Shown: positions 49,881 to 63,168 of the stretch, in pieces
Numbering within the stretch: position 1 is the stretch's first letter
How the letters are laid out: each line of letters opens with the position of its first letter
Origin: Cranoglanis bouderius
Taxonomy: Eukaryota; Chordata; Actinopteri; Siluriformes; Cranoglanididae
Length of the DNA: 64,000 bases
NCBI GenBank assembly: GCA_023630585.1
Contig: CM042543.1
Coordinates: 20,586,760-20,650,759 of the forward strand
Reading direction: 5' to 3'
Notes under the pieces: model-generated
Databases searched by the model: none
Told to the model about the DNA's origin: nothing
The model's input: only the letters and a program-made list of their open reading frames with translations
Program-made: the position numbers and the translations under genes

Positions 49881-52800
49881 TTTTCCATAACATTTAATTT
49901 GCAATTTAATAGTTAGTTAATAGTTAATGCTATAAACTTGATGATTCGTATCCGTATGATGGGGATACTCATGTTGATAAAGCAAGATACTTGTTTACAA
50001 TGGATTTACTTTTATCTTCTCTTCAGAAAATATCATAGAATACAAAAGGTATGAGAAAAAAGGCCACAAGAACCTCAGCCTATGTGTCTGTCACCCGACA
50101 AAAGAATAAACGACTCAGACCAGAAGACCCTATTGAGTGGTGAATTAATCATTTCTGTTTCTCATAATTTGTCTTTGGCTGCATTATCATTTTTTGATAA
50201 TGATCAAAGTTTGCATAAGTAGACATGTTGTGGGAATTTGTCTATTGAAAATTTTAATTTAATTCTGCTCAGTTGCTCACTGGCCCATTGATAGTTAGAA
50301 ATATGCACAGGCAGTTTTATATTACTTCAAGCTACACTTCTCTCACCTGTTGTAAATACCAACTTGATTCACACCAATGATTTAGTTTGATTTACTACTC
50401 CACTCAAGAATTCAACTACAGAACAGTTATTTTACTATTTATTCACATAATAAATGTATGAAAGGTTTACATCGGGAAAGTCACAGATCTACAGACAACC
50501 GGAAACTGATGCCTGGTGGGAATTAAGTGTTCATGTTTTAGCTTTTATCATTGTGTGTGCCTTTATATTCTACTGGCAATGGTCCTATTCCCACCTGTGT
50601 TTGGAAAAAAAGTGTGGCGAATAACAGCATTAATTCTGCAGTTTGAGACACCATTTATACACGTGTTTAAAAGTGCTTAAAAACTAGCAGCTGGTGTCAA
50701 CAAGGTAATAAAAGGAGGCGCGGGGGAGCGCTCAGAACCATTAGCACACACAAGCTTTTTAAGCTGGAGCGGAAGCACGAAGACGAGCTGCCTGGCAAGT
50801 GTTCATGCCAGCCACGCAAGTGTGGCAGCCATCAATCCCTGTCGCCTGGAGAAACCACACTCACTCACCCTTTTTTTTTTTTTTTTACTGGGCATATGTC
50901 TTCTATTCACTTCTATTCCCTTTCCCTTTTCTCTCCTTTTCTCAGTCTCTCATCCCTACACACTGACAGGAGACATACTGTACAGTTACCTCTTCATGTC
51001 ATGCAGTCCTAATAAGGCCATGCAGTTGCTGTGAAATATGTAGCATCCACTCTTGAGGATGTAACTGCCTTAAAATGGACTATGACCTGACAACCTAACC
51101 TGTTAGGTTACCACCTCGATATCTCTGACTCCATCTTCATCACAGGTCTGAGGTGAATTCAGTAGTCAGATGGCACATTCAATGCCATCATCTACTCATC
51201 CACTGCCAGTCGTTCTGTCTTCTTGCAAACACCATCACGGCCATATTTAGTGCATCCATTTTCGTCTTGACAATTTGCAGCAGTTAGTGCACCACCCAAG
51301 CCATCTGCTCCCCGATGCATCACCGCTCCTCTGAAATACCGAGTGTATAATTCATTTAACAGATTATATTTGGAAAAAGACGAATACAACTGCGGTGGCA
51401 TATAAAAGGTCACTTCAATTACTGTAACTAGATAATGTAATTATCACTGTTATTTGATAAGACCTAAGGGTATTCACTTTGAATTTTCACATGTTGTTGT
51501 TGTTGACTTCTCTTCAAACGAGTGATGGGAAAAAAATGTAAATGTAATTAGTGAACGTTACATCAAGGTGTGCAGTCTGATCGAAACTTTAAAAAGCATT
51601 ACTTCATCCAGAAACAGCAGTGTTTCTAATAATTAATGAAAGCTGACAGTCACCTTTCATGTTTTATTTATTTAATCTGCACAACCTCACACATTTAAAA
51701 AAAAAAAAGAAAAAGTTTTTAATAGTGTAGATTTGTGCAAAAGAAAGATGAGTAGAGAGGTATAATATAGAGGCAAAATCATACCAAAGCTTTACAAATT
51801 ACTATTCTGTGTGAGGATGATTTTTCTTCTAATTTAAAAGAGACATGTAATGTACATGTAATGTAATTTTGCATGCATCCCACTGAAGAATTAAAGTAAA
51901 AAACAAAACAAACAAACAACAAAAAACAACAACAATGTAGCAGTGCTTATAATTGTCAAATTACTGGCACATGATAAATCAAATGCAATCTGGTTTAACA
52001 TCAGTTCTTCAATTATCCAATTAAATCCTCAGCATTCAAGCTACTCGATATACTGCAAAGATATACTCTTCCACATGGTTTTGATTTGCCCTCTTCTTAC
52101 CTGCAAGGCATAGTTATTAACAATTCCCATATACTATATGGCATTTGTGTTCTATTTTAACACAGGAAATGTGCTGAAATGCAGCCAATACAAATACTAG
52201 AGAGATTCTATCTTTCTAACTTGTTACCTCTGTTTTATGAACATAATGCACTCAATGGATCACAGCCTAGCAGTTGAGATTTAGTCGGACGCTGAAGGTC
52301 AGTAAAGGTCAGCGAGACAGTCATCACATTGTTGGACCCATGGGGACAGTTTGTATTAAATCCAGAACATGGAGATCATTTTCTGATTAATTGAACTGCT
52401 GTTCATCAGCATCAACACATGTTCCGTCCCGTCCCTCCGAGACATTTTTGCAGTGTGATCTTGCTAACAGAAGCTCTAGCAGCCGATTTAGATTTCCCAC
52501 CTAGCACAGGATACACATGAGGAACTTGGGGCCAGGTCAGAGGCAGTTGTAATTTCCTGAGCTGCGACAACACTGGCTCATTCAGATGGGAACGTACACA
52601 GGAGCTGAACCACAGCCCCACAGCATTGGGGCACAGGTTTTTTTTTTCTTTTTGAGTGTGGCAGAATATGATAATGAAGCGAGCTTGATAGAGTAATTAA
52701 CTTGGCTAAATGAAAATCCCACGAGGTTGAGGAATGGAAAGCAGATGTTCTTTGAAATCCATTAAGGGGGAGGAAAATGTCTTGCGAAACGTTGTGCGTG

Positions 52801-53740
52801 GAGATAAAGAAAGTGAACAGTGGTACGGAGCTAGTGCGGTGCTTGGGAAATGGTGTGTGCGTCCATATGTGAGGTTGATGCCATTTCATAATGGGAGAAA
52901 GGACCTTTATTTGGGTATGACCTGACTCTGCAGCAGCAGCTGGCTGACTTCAAAGTCTACAGAAAGAGAAAAAAAAGAGAATATGCTGTAAGAATACACT
53001 TGATAATATACTTGATGTGTGTGTATGGTAAATGTCAGTATCTAAGAGATAAAGTAAAAAGAATATAAATAGCTGTTTGGTATAATCTTTTATTTGGCTA
53101 AAGCATTAATCACAGATATTTGTATATTGTAATAAGACATAATTGTTTATCTAATGAAAGCGTGTGTGTCTGCATGTGTGACTCTTTGTTGGAGGGGGAA
53201 TGACTGAACAGCCTGACTTCACCGTTTGGCTATTGACTTGGTAAAACATCAGTAGCACAACCAGAGGCAAAGTCACACTCCATCGCAAACCCACACAGTG
53301 AGGAGCCATATGCTGCGCTCTCGCAACTCTGGAACACGCGCACACACTGTCAAAAGTTCCCCAAATGAAGAAACACAGCCTGACATGCTCATGTGTGCGC
53401 TCTCACACACACACAGACAGACACAAACTCACCAGTTGGGTCTCATTTTCCCTACTTAGAGCAAATGATGTTTTATTCACTCGCATTGACTCAATCACTG
53501 ATAATTAGAAACTTGACAGAAAATGCTCACCTCCAAAGCCCACTTGATACACAAAAATCCCATTTGAGGAACACATGAAGGATTATAGAAAAATCTCAGA
53601 GACACGTCTTCCAATGTGAGAAGTCGCCCTGAGTCTAATTCTAGTGCACCAGGCTAATATGGGATTTGAATCTCTTTTACTGTTTTGAGAAAATGGGATG
53701 TGATGGTGGATGCGTAGACTATCCTGGGAACATTGGGCAT
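49881..53740. other. Non-coding; candidate regulatory block 52240-52640
   Basis: No gene. The block 52240-52640 is repeat-free with balanced composition and 'TTTTCTGATTAATTGAAC' at about 52379. A poly-T lies at 50872-50886 and a poly-A-rich run at 51695-51715. Short frames show no family features. Confidence 0.35.
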
Positions 53741-54057
53741 GGGTGTAATGGTGGCTTAGTGATTAACACATTTGCCTCGCACATCTGGGATTGGGGGTTC
53801 GATTTCTCGCCTCTCTGCCCAATGTTCGCAGAGTTTGTATGTGCTTTGGAGGTTTCCCTTCGTTTCCTCCCCCAGTCCAAAGACATGCATTGGCATTTCT
53901 AAACTGTCCATAGTGTGTGAATGTGTGCGCGATTGTGCCCTGCGATGGGTTGGCACCCTGTCCAGGGTGTCCCCCACATAGTGACCCAAGTCCCCGGGAT
54001 AGACTCCAGGCTCCCCGTGACCCTGTTTAGGATAAGCGGTACAGAAAATGGATGGAT
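53741..54057 (+). mobile_element. V-SINE, full length
   Basis: Head ATGGTGGCTTAGTGATTAAC, B-box-like GGGTTCGATTTC, core 'CAGTCCAAAGACATGCATTG', and tail 'GGATAAGCGGTACAGAAAAT' ending in GGATGGAT. The segment just before it (53700-53740) looks like the tail of another SINE. No clear target duplication. Confidence 0.88.
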
Positions 54058-54941
54058 AAAGGCAACTATGCTTCACCCTCTGATGTACATTGTAGCTACT
54101 TGTAATAGTAAATGTTTTGCACAGCTGTGTGATGCTACACATTAAAGTAGCATTTCCAACATGGGGAGTGACATCTCTTTCCTCCAACCATCCCAATGTA
54201 AATAGCTTGCTTCATCAGTTACCACTCAACACTACTGCAGCAAGCATAAACTATAAAATATGTTTAATTATTTTGAATGGCCTGAGAAGTGAGTCATTAC
54301 AGCACTCTTCTAGCTGTATGAAACCACTGAATGAACCCTTTCCTTGTTCTCACATTATCTGCGCCGGGTGCTGGCTGTGACAAAGCACTCACCACTGAAC
54401 TTCTCCATTAATTAGGGGAACTTTTAAAGACTTTCACAAGGGCAAACATGTTGAAATGATATTTTTCCAAAACATTTGCGACAAGATGTGAAATGCAGAG
54501 ATATGATAACATAGTTATCGGTGTTACCAGACATCCAGAGCACCATAATTGCTGTTGAACTTCCTCATCAATGAAATACAGCCATTCAAACAGAAGTGCT
54601 AAATCACATTGCGGGCCGAGCAGCTTTCCGTTTGGCTGATAGCACACATGATATATAACTGTTTTTTTTCATATACATGGCTGCTGTGTGTTTTCTTAAC
54701 TGGTACTGTGTGTTAGAGTTCTTAATCTTTTACAACAGGGTTGATAGAAGGTGAGATTTTCCTACTGATCTGAAAAAAGTTATTTGGATTCTGTAGCTTT
54801 TATCCAATTTACACAACAATTTCTTCAATGTTAACTCTTCAGTGCTGATACTCCTGAGTTATAAGATATAGGGAACTAGCAGACACATACTTGAAGCTCC
54901 TTACTAACAATGATTTCATAATGGTAAATGGTCCCTGAAAT
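54058..54941. other. Non-coding; candidate regulatory block 54375-54655
   Basis: No gene. 54375-54655 is free of repeats and contains 'TCCATTAATTAGGGG' (about 54403) and other ATTA/TTAT words. It could be a conserved element. Confidence 0.35.
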
Positions 54942-55085
54942 ATAGTGCCTTGCATACTGTAAGTATTCACCCCCCTTGCAACTTTTCCACATTTTGTAGT
55001 GTTACTGCCTGGAACTGAAATGGATTTGGAGTTAATTGTCATGAATCTACACAAAATAGCCCATGCTAATAAAATGGGGTGGATT
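54942..55085. mobile_element. Tc1-like inverted-repeat end fragment
   Basis: 'ATAGTGCCTTGCATACTGTA' followed by 'AGTATTCACCCCCCTTGCAA' and 'TTTTCCACATTTTGTAGTGT' is the recognised end of another Tc1/mariner family. Only this arm is present. A SINE starts about 20 bp downstream. Confidence 0.65.
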
Positions 55086-55107
55086 ATTCGATATAGTTTG
55101 CAAAATT

Positions 55108-55432
55108 CCATCCATCCATCCATTTCCCATAATGTTATCCTACACAGGGTTGTGGGGGAGCCTGGAGCCTATCCCAGGCAAGGTGGGGAACACCACAGAC
55201 CGGGTGCCAATCCATCAGGGCACAATCGCACACACATTCACACACTATGGACAATTTGGAAATGCCAATCAGCCTCAATGTATGTCTTTAGACTGAGGGG
55301 AGGAAACCGGAGTACCCGGAGGAAACCCCCGAAGCATGCAAACTCCGCGCACACAGGGCGGAGGCAGGATTCTAACCCCCATCCCCAGAGGTGTGAGGCA
55401 AACATGCTAACCACTAAGCCACCATGCCCCCC
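55108..55432 (-). mobile_element. V-SINE, full length
   Basis: Reversed copy. The tail at the left is (CCAT)n with 'TGTTATCCTACACAGGG'. Then comes the core 'CGGAGTACCCGGAGGAAACC', and at the right end the head 'GTTAGCATGTTTGCCTCACA' and 'GGTGGCTTAGTGG' on the minus strand. It is close to the consensus by eye. No clear target duplication. Confidence 0.9.
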
Positions 55433-55910
55433 AGGACAATGTGCTGGAAAAGTATCAATCAGGGTTTGGCTGTAAAAAACAAACAAACAAACAAAAAAAC
55501 TTCCTACAGAGCACTATTAAATTCATCATTAAAACAATAGAAAGAACATGGTGCAATCAATTCTTCCTAGATGAGGCTGTCCACCAAAAGTTAGTGGCCG
55601 GATAATGAAAGTAGAATATTATAGCTGCTTGACATTTGTGGCCTTTCACAAATACAAGGTGTGCATGCACTTTGGACGCATTATTCTGGTGCTGTGAAAA
55701 TGAATTTTTTCGGTATTCTGCTGAGCCAGTGGTGTGATCTGCTTTGGACACTCCCTTTGGGTCAGCAGTACGTTTTTTTTTTTTTTTTTTTTTTTTTGAG
55801 TACATGCTGCTGCCAAGGAAACACTCGAAATGCTTCATTTAGAATCTCCATGGGACTCTGCTCTACCTGCTGCTCAGGCTAAAGGCACCAATAACCTTCA
55901 TAATGCAGCT

Positions 55911-55913
<3 letters not shown>
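55433..55913. other. Non-coding; poly-T near 55771-55797
   Basis: A 27-bp T run and an AAAC-rich stretch near 55478. Nothing else recognised. Confidence 0.45.
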
Positions 55914-56009
<96 letters not shown>

Positions 56010-56017
56010 CTCTCTAT
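55914..56017. repeat. (CT)n microsatellite
   Basis: About 100 bp of CT repeat, one of the longest in the window. Confidence 0.98.
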
Positions 56018-58773
56018 TTTTCTCCCCTTATTTCTATTATTCTCTGCTATGTCTTCATTGTGCCAAAATATCCAAATAGACCTAGGTTTAGGATTTCGAT
56101 CACGGATTCCAATCTGCTGTGTTGCAGCAGCAGTTTTACACAACCCTATCTAAGCAGATTAACCCTGGTTAAGTATTCTTGCACAAAAGTCAATCATTCT
56201 CAGGAGCAAAATGTTAAATGGATGAAGTTTCTCTCACTCCTCCTCTCTTACTTCATCTGGCCCTTGTTGACATCTGGAGTCCTGTGACAAAGCTTCCCTT
56301 TTACGTGGTCCTGAGGCTGAAACTCTTGGGAAAGCACAGTGTGTGTATGTGTGTTTCGCAAGTCCACCATCTGCCACCAGGCTGTAAGCGGATGATAAAG
56401 TTAGCATCATCTGCGCTGGCGTCTTTGTCCCACCTCATCCTCTTCTCACTGCTGGCCTTGTGCAGGAAGTGTGTCTGAGTCAGACACCCAGCTGAGAGCT
56501 GCTGCCCGGCCTCTCCCCTCTACAAGGCCCCGTGGGAGAGGGGAGGAGAGGAAAAGCAGAGAGAGCTGGGAGAGATGTTCTGGTTTCAGGTGTTTAGTTT
56601 TCATCAGGTCTGCAGGGCATGGAGCTGTGTTCTGTGTATGTGTGATGTGATGGGTGTGATGTGTTGCTGCTTAAACAATTACCGGGAGTGCATTAGCAAG
56701 CATGCAGTAGAAGCTCAATACTACTGGATTTAACACCTTTGCTATCAAAATTGACTGTAGGTTAACCCTTTCTCACAGTACACTGGGGATCCATTCCGCC
56801 GGCAGAATGGAAATCGACTTATCAGACCTTTTCAATCAGTATGAGCAAATGAATACTTTTATCACTGCAAGTCTGTTATAAGATTAGTCAGGACACTGTT
56901 GGGTTTCTGTGTGTAGAGTATCGTGACTACGAAAGTAGAGTGTCTAATTTCATATGAGCCATTAACCACTACGGTGGAATGTGACATCTCAAATAAATTT
57001 AATGCTGATCATGGGTGCCCCAAAACAGTCGGAAATTCCATTTTTTGGTCTCTGGTAAAAAGAGTCAAAGAGTCATCCTTCAGATGCTAATTTGTGACAC
57101 TTCTAGACTTCCTTCACTCCTTCCTCTCATACATACACACATTCCTATTAGTTTTGCTGTGGCTACTGAATAATCGTAGTTACTGCCTTGAAGTGACTAA
57201 GAAGCTAGAAGTTTAAGCCCTACAACCTGACCATATTTTATCGAGGTATCAGTCTGAGCTCATTTAATAACGACATCACTTTCCTTAAGCAGTTTTAGCT
57301 CATTAGTTTCTTGATTTACATCTGAATCTGATAATAGACTAATCTTTAATTGCTGTCTCCACTGGCATAATAATAATAAAACTGAGCGAGATTAGCTGAC
57401 CAGAGCAGTTTGGCTTTTTTCTTCATGTGTGGCATGTGTAGTGACGGCTACTCTTCTCCAATAGCAAGGCACTGGGAGCAAAGCAGCATCAGGAGATATT
57501 TAATTAAGACAACAGTTCAATTAACAGCTCAATTAGCCGAGGTAATTAGAAGCTCTCTTGGAACAAAAGCCAGTGCACTCACTGAGTCCCTGAGTGAGAG
57601 CAGGGTGTCTCTGTTCTGCCACGGGCCTCATAATCCTACTTAAGTTAGGTCTGCAATTTTGGTGCAGAGTGCCTGGACAAGAAAACAGTATTATAAATGC
57701 AATCATTTTGAAATCTTAAGTCCCAGTTGTGCTAGAGGAAAATTTGGATTACATCTGTAGCCCAACCGACCTCCCTCACCTTCACTGCTGATTTTGGCTG
57801 ATCATTTCTGGCTCTTTAAACATTCACAACACTTTATTTAGTCTTCACTGAATATGTATGGAGATCATTCTGGCGTTTCTGCTCAGCGGGCTTCCTGGAA
57901 AGGGCAGAGGTCTCTGGAGGGCGCAGCTGCTTGGTATTGCCTGCTCAGAGTGTGCACGCCCCGGGCACAGCCTCTCCCCGAGTCCTACACACCCAATCAA
58001 CGCTATTGCTCGGCACCAGGTGAGCCTCCTCGTTTGTTTTGCACGTAGGCTCGGCTCTCCTGCATCAGGCCCATTAACGGGTGCAGATGCACACCTGATG
58101 ACATGGCTGTCAAAGCTCGGGCCTGTCTTAGGTCATGACCCCAGGGACCATGAAGTGGGGCACCTGCCTATGTACTGGCTGTCTCTAGGGAACGAGAGCA
58201 CGATTGTGCCTGTAATGAGATCTGCTAGAGCAGAACCCAGCTGGGCAAATCAAGGCAGAAGACATAGGCAGAGTGGTGACAAATTCTCAGATGAGATGAG
58301 AGCATATGTGAACCCTATTACCAAGGGGCTGAGAGCAGAGCCATTTGTAATGGTACAAGAGTCATTTCAGTGGTGGCTTTTGAGAATTAGTGATGCATGG
58401 AAAGTAAATGTTATATGTAGAAGATCTTCTATATATAGTGAAAATACAGTAGATGTATATTTAATATACGTATGTCTATACGCAAGGTATAAGGAAGAGG
58501 GAAAATAGTATAATCTAGTGTCTGCATATTTATTGAGCTTCATTAAGGTTTACAGAAATACAAATAGACTGTAAATTATTTACTATATAATATACTAAGA
58601 TATTGACACAGAATAAAACTATCCAGGGATGTTGTGTACATGATGGCATGAGTAATCTTTTTTGTTCTGATAGAGTAAGTTTTAAACCATTAATAAAAGC
58701 ATCAAATTTAATGTGCACGAATTTTTGTAATATAGTGATATCCAAATTTATATATACTATATATCTCAAATAA
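56018..58773. other. Non-coding; candidate regulatory blocks and the longest open frame
   Basis: 57380-57650 is repeat-free and rich in homeodomain-type sites (TTAATTAA at 57500-57507; CAATTAAC, CAATTAGC and GTAATTAG within the next 45 bp). 57880-58330 is GC-richer and spanned by a 216-codon plus frame (57858-58508), the longest here. That frame has no recognisable domain, and its last 50 codons run into AT-rich sequence. A donor-like CAG/GTGAGC sits at 58018-58026. I do not call it a gene. 56400-56650 is also GC-richer. Confidence 0.3.
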
Positions 58774-59034
58774 GGGTGGCATGCTGGCACAGTGGGTAGC
58801 ATGTCCACATCACAGCCCCCGAGTCCCTGAGTTCCATCCTGAGCTTGGGTTACTGTCTGTGCAGGGTTTTACATGTTCTCCAAGTGTCCATGTGGGTCTC
58901 CTCCGGGTTCTCCAGTTTATCCTACCTCCCAAAAAACAAGCATGGCGGTTGACTGGTTGCTCTAAATTGCCACTAGGAGTGAAAGACTGTGTAAATTAGT
59001 GTGTGTCATGGTGACCTCCTGTATCCAGGGTGTA
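58774..59034 (+). mobile_element. SINE, Merman-like
   Basis: Head GGTGGCATGCTGGCACAGTG with 'GGGTAGCATGTCCACATCAC', core 'TTTTACATGTTCTCC' and 'TCCTCCGGGTTCTCCAGTTT', then 'GCTCTAAATTGCCACTAGGA' and a 'GTATCCAGGGTGTATGG' tail. Distinct subfamily from the 13211-13537 type. Confidence 0.85.
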
Positions 59035-60143
59035 TGGTTGTTAAGCTCTGATGCTCATATGTCTGAATTAATGCTCATAAATGATCCATTTTGTATTTTA
59101 ATGTCCGTGGTTAAGGGACATTTAATAGACAGCTTCCTTTATTTTTCTTCTGAAAACATTGCATTCTCCCCAGTGCTTGAACTCGAACTCTTAGCACAAA
59201 TCCTACACCCACTGTGCTCAGATCTGAATCAGATCCCCCACCAGGCCCCCGAGTCATGGCAGGCAGCGGAAATGCCACAGTTGTGGTAAATCTTGTGACA
59301 GGATGACTTACTGTTGTCAGTAACAGTTGAAGACAGAGGGCTGTTGCCACATTCGAGCCCGCACTTCCTCTACAGTTACTTCATCACCCCTCACCAGCTG
59401 GGCCTCTTGGCCACTATCGTCCCGACACGGGTCATGTGACTGCACGGCCAGCGGCTCAGCTCCGGCCCAAACCCCACAGTTCCTGTCTCAGGCCTGCATT
59501 GTTTCCTGCTGTTAGCATCTTACAGAATAGCACAAAGCCACTGGAGCACACAGGCATGCTGAAGAGCTCTGAGAGGAAATAACACAAGGCTCACTGTGTG
59601 CCTTTTTATACTAATGGACAGTGTGGGTATTTTTCATGTGCTCTTATATAAGATGGTTTATATTACATTAATTAATTTTCTCTGTCTTGATAGCAATCTC
59701 AATATCAAAAATTTTGAAATGTAAAAATTGTAATAAGTTATTCTAGTATTTTGTAATACATACAGTACATACATACATACCAGACTTAAATATTGAATTT
59801 ATCTCAGATTATGCTCATTTGTCTGAAATAATACTCATACTCAGTTTAATTATTTAATATTGCTACTACCAGGGCTAACTCTATATATTCAATGGGTGAA
59901 TATATACCATAATATACAGCATCAAATGGAGTGTGTCTGAAAATAATGAAGGGCATTCATGTTTATAAAGCTTTTAATAATGTTTTAGATGTCCTTTTTT
60001 TCCATAGATATTGTCCAGTGAAGAGTATGTTTGCGATGAAGTGTCCCTTTGCAGGGTTATGGCAGCACATTCTGGAGGCTAAATGAACAATGACTTCAGC
60101 TTCTCATTTAATCACATAGAACAAAGAGAGGAGATGAATGGAG

Positions 60144-60145
<2 letters not shown>
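59035..60145. other. Non-coding; GC-richer block 59160-59530
   Basis: No gene. The 59160-59530 block is a candidate regulatory segment. (ATAC)n of about 20 bp lies near 59758-59780. Confidence 0.35.

Positions 60146-60211
<66 letters not shown>
60146..60211. repeat. (GA)n microsatellite
   Basis: About 65 bp of GA repeat. Confidence 0.97.
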
Positions 60212-60213
<2 letters not shown>

Positions 60214-60320
60214 TTTAAGGAGATACAGTCACTCCTAATGGAGTCAGGCAGGGTTGCGCTCACTCAGCTGAGCAATCATCATGGAGGATTGCTGTTGTTT
60301 GGATGTATGCATGCACATAT

Positions 60321-60322
<2 letters not shown>

Positions 60323-60393
<71 letters not shown>
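60323..60393. repeat. (CA)n microsatellite
   Basis: About 70 bp of CA repeat, 110 bp from the GA tract. Confidence 0.97.
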
Positions 60394-60395
<2 letters not shown>

Positions 60396-61461
60396 GCTGA
60401 AATCTTTAATCAATGTTCATGTGTTCTAATATATTGCAGCAATATTTGGTATCATCCAAGGTAATGACTACAGTAAATATAACATATGATATTAATGTGC
60501 TCATTAGAGGAAGTATATTACATTTCTCTGAGTGTCTCATTGAGAACACAGTCAAAGAGCAGCAGAAAGCTGAACTATGGCATTAATGGCAGAAATAGGT
60601 CAACCATTTTGCCCTGGGGATACCTGCCCAGCTAGCATTTTAATACTTTATACATACTCTCTCTCTGCCTCCTGTTGCCACTTTCTCACCAGCCACTATC
60701 TTTCTTTCTTTCTTACACAAAATAATAATAACACAAAATATGTGTGTGTTTAAAAATGAATGGCATGCCTGGGTCTGTGCATACTTGCTTGTTTGACAAG
60801 AAAGTGCAGGCTCTGGAAAATTCCAGTGCAGGATTCTTTAATTGGCCTGAAGTCTTTCCTCCAGTTGTGTGTTATCTGAATAATGCATGGCCTTTCTTAA
60901 TGAAGCGTGATCCTCTTGTTTCACGTGTATAGGATATAGGGTAAAATTAGCATAGTCCTGTGTCTGCATCCTAATAGAGCTTGATCATCAGGGTTAGTTT
61001 TGTTTACTGCTTCCCACCGGTCCAGTGTTCTTATAGCCACTCCTTGGAATGGTACTTAAAACCCTCGTATTGAAATACTCTCGAGCGTCCTAAAGAAATG
61101 ATAGTATCCCAGGATGGGTTGATGCAGCATAATGTTAAGATAGAAGATTCCCTGATACAGGCTCAGTATTTCTCATCAAATCCTATAGTACAGTTGTCTT
61201 TTTCATTGAAAAATATAAGGAATTAGCATGGTAAAAACTCAAACCTGATCTCATTCACATCATTCATGTGTTCGCCTACAAATGTAAAGTACAAACATTT
61301 ATATTTCCATTGTTTCCCAGTGAATGAAACAGAGTATGAAAGATCAGGGAGACAGTGGGATGAATTTAAATGCAATGTTTATTGTTCTGTTTAACTAACA
61401 AGCTACAGTTAGCCAGGCTAATATGTGTCAGCAAGCTTGTAAGTTCCACACTGGATAATCT
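60394..61461. other. Non-coding stretch
   Basis: No gene or classified element seen. A short (CTTT)n run lies near 60700. Confidence 0.5.
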
Positions 61462-61685
61462 ATCCATCCATCCATTTTCCATACATCTTATCCTACACAG
61501 GGCCTGAGCCTGGTGCCTATCCCAGGGAACTTGAGCACAAGTCAGGGGACACCCTGGATGGGGTGCCAACCTATCACAGGCACAGTTGCACATTATGGAC
61601 AATTTGGAAATGCCTATCAGCCTACAACGCGTGTCTTTGGACTGGGGGAAGAAAACCAGAGTACCCAGAGGAAACCCCCAAAGCA
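61462..61685 (-). mobile_element. V-SINE lacking its tRNA-like head
   Basis: Reversed copy with tail 'CATCCATTTTCCATACATCT' and 'TTATCCTACACAGGG', a middle part with 'TGTCTTTGGACTGGGGGAAG' and 'CCCAGAGGAAACCCCCAAAG', then an abrupt stop. The 5' truncation fits incomplete reverse transcription. Confidence 0.85.
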
Positions 61686-62420
61686 ATTTTGCTGAAACCA
61701 AAACAGACATTTCATAGCTAGTGTACCACTTGCTGCAAGACTCAGATGGTCAAATAAACTTTTAGTTAATTAAAGATATAGGCTATCAAGTCAAGCAGCA
61801 AATAGTTAATTCTGTTTTGACACTGATAGGCAGTTTTTTTTTATGCCAGATCTGCCAGTTTTAGTAATGCTACCATTTCCAATGAGCTGTCAATAAGGCC
61901 ATGCACTGGGTCTTACCCTTAAGATAGAGACCACAAAATTCAGTTTATTTAAGTGTTTTGCTCATTTCTCTATGTTTTCAAAACTTATATATGAAACTCA
62001 GTTCACATTTCAGACCAATTGACCATATCTTGCCCTCTTCCCAAGCAATATGGTGGATGTGAATGTATCAAATCCTCCATGCTACTAACACACCACTCCA
62101 CTTCCACTGAGTTTTGAACATGTGCTTTTGTTATTTTGTTATTTTGATTTTGTTTCCCCCTACCTTTATTGCATCTTGTTTCTCACCATCTTACTTAAAT
62201 TCACTAGTGTTATCTCTGTGCCTGTGTTATCTGTGTTATTTTTATGCATGTCATTAAATCCTTCATGCATCTTCTATAGTGCATATACCGTAAGCTAGAA
62301 AAAAAAGGCCTTTTTAGTCTGGGGTGTTTTTTTTTTATAGTGGAACTCTATCATGCATTATGCATGCATTATGTACAGTGTTCTAATGTTATATTTGTGT
62401 AAAAACACGACTAAAATATA
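61686..62420. other. Non-coding stretch
   Basis: AT-rich. Nothing recognised. Confidence 0.5.
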
Positions 62421-62599
62421 GGCAGTGGTAACTCAGTGGTTCAAGGTTCTAAGCTAATATTTAGAAGGTTGCGATTTCAAATCCCAGAACTACAACAGAG
62501 CCACTGTTAGGCCTTTGAGCAAGAACCCTAATCCTCAACTGTGTAGAGGATTGTTGAATTCTTAGTTGCTTTGGATAAATGCATCGGTCAAATGAAAGT
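62421..62599 (+). mobile_element. tRNA-derived SINE, second family
   Basis: Head GGCAGTGGTAACTCAGTGGT and B-box-like GATTTCAAATCCC, followed by 'GAGCCACTGTTAGGCC' and 'TTGCTTTGGATAAATGCATC'. Same family as 9300-9475 and better preserved. Confidence 0.8.
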
Positions 62600-62629
62600 C
62601 GAACCATATATTAATGTTCCTAAGAAACG

Positions 62630-63168
62630 TTAGGCTACATCTACATTAATCTGGATAAATTTGAAAACGCATCTTTTTCTCTACGATTTGGCCTTCCGTC
62701 CAAACTGAGATGGATTTTTTGTCCAGCGAAAACTGAGCTTTTGGAAAACTCTTTCACAAGTGGATAACTTTGAAAACGGTGTTTTCACATTGTAGTGTAG
62801 ACTGAGCAAACAGAGATATTCAAAAATGATGACATAATTTTAGTCAACTTAAAACAAACAAGATGGTGGATGATGTTGTACTGCAGTTGTTGTGCCTGCT
62901 ATCCAGTTTGATAGCTTTGTTAAAGATTAATATCACTTTGTACAACCTTCAGATTCACTTTTAAATAAACGCCTGACAGAAATGACTCAGGCCAAAGCTT
63001 CTTATCTTTTTATGCATGCACAGTATAGGGATGTGAGCATTTTCAGATGATTCAGTGTGGACAAGCAATTTTTGGAAAACATTTGAAAATGTGTAGTGTA
63101 GATGGAGAGCGTTTTAAAACGAAACTGCAGTTTTCAGATCTATTTGGATTAATGTGGTCATAGCCTTA
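62630..63168. mobile_element. hAT-like nonautonomous element (~540 bp)
   Basis: The left end 'TAGGCTACATCTACATTAAT' and the reverse complement of the right end 'TAAGGCTATGACCACATTAA' match. Inside both arms are GAAAAC/GTTTTC-rich stretches ('TTTGAAAACGCATC', 'GTAGTGTAGA' and inverse) typical of a widespread vertebrate MITE family usually assigned to hAT. I found no matching 8-bp duplication. No coding capacity. Confidence 0.7.
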
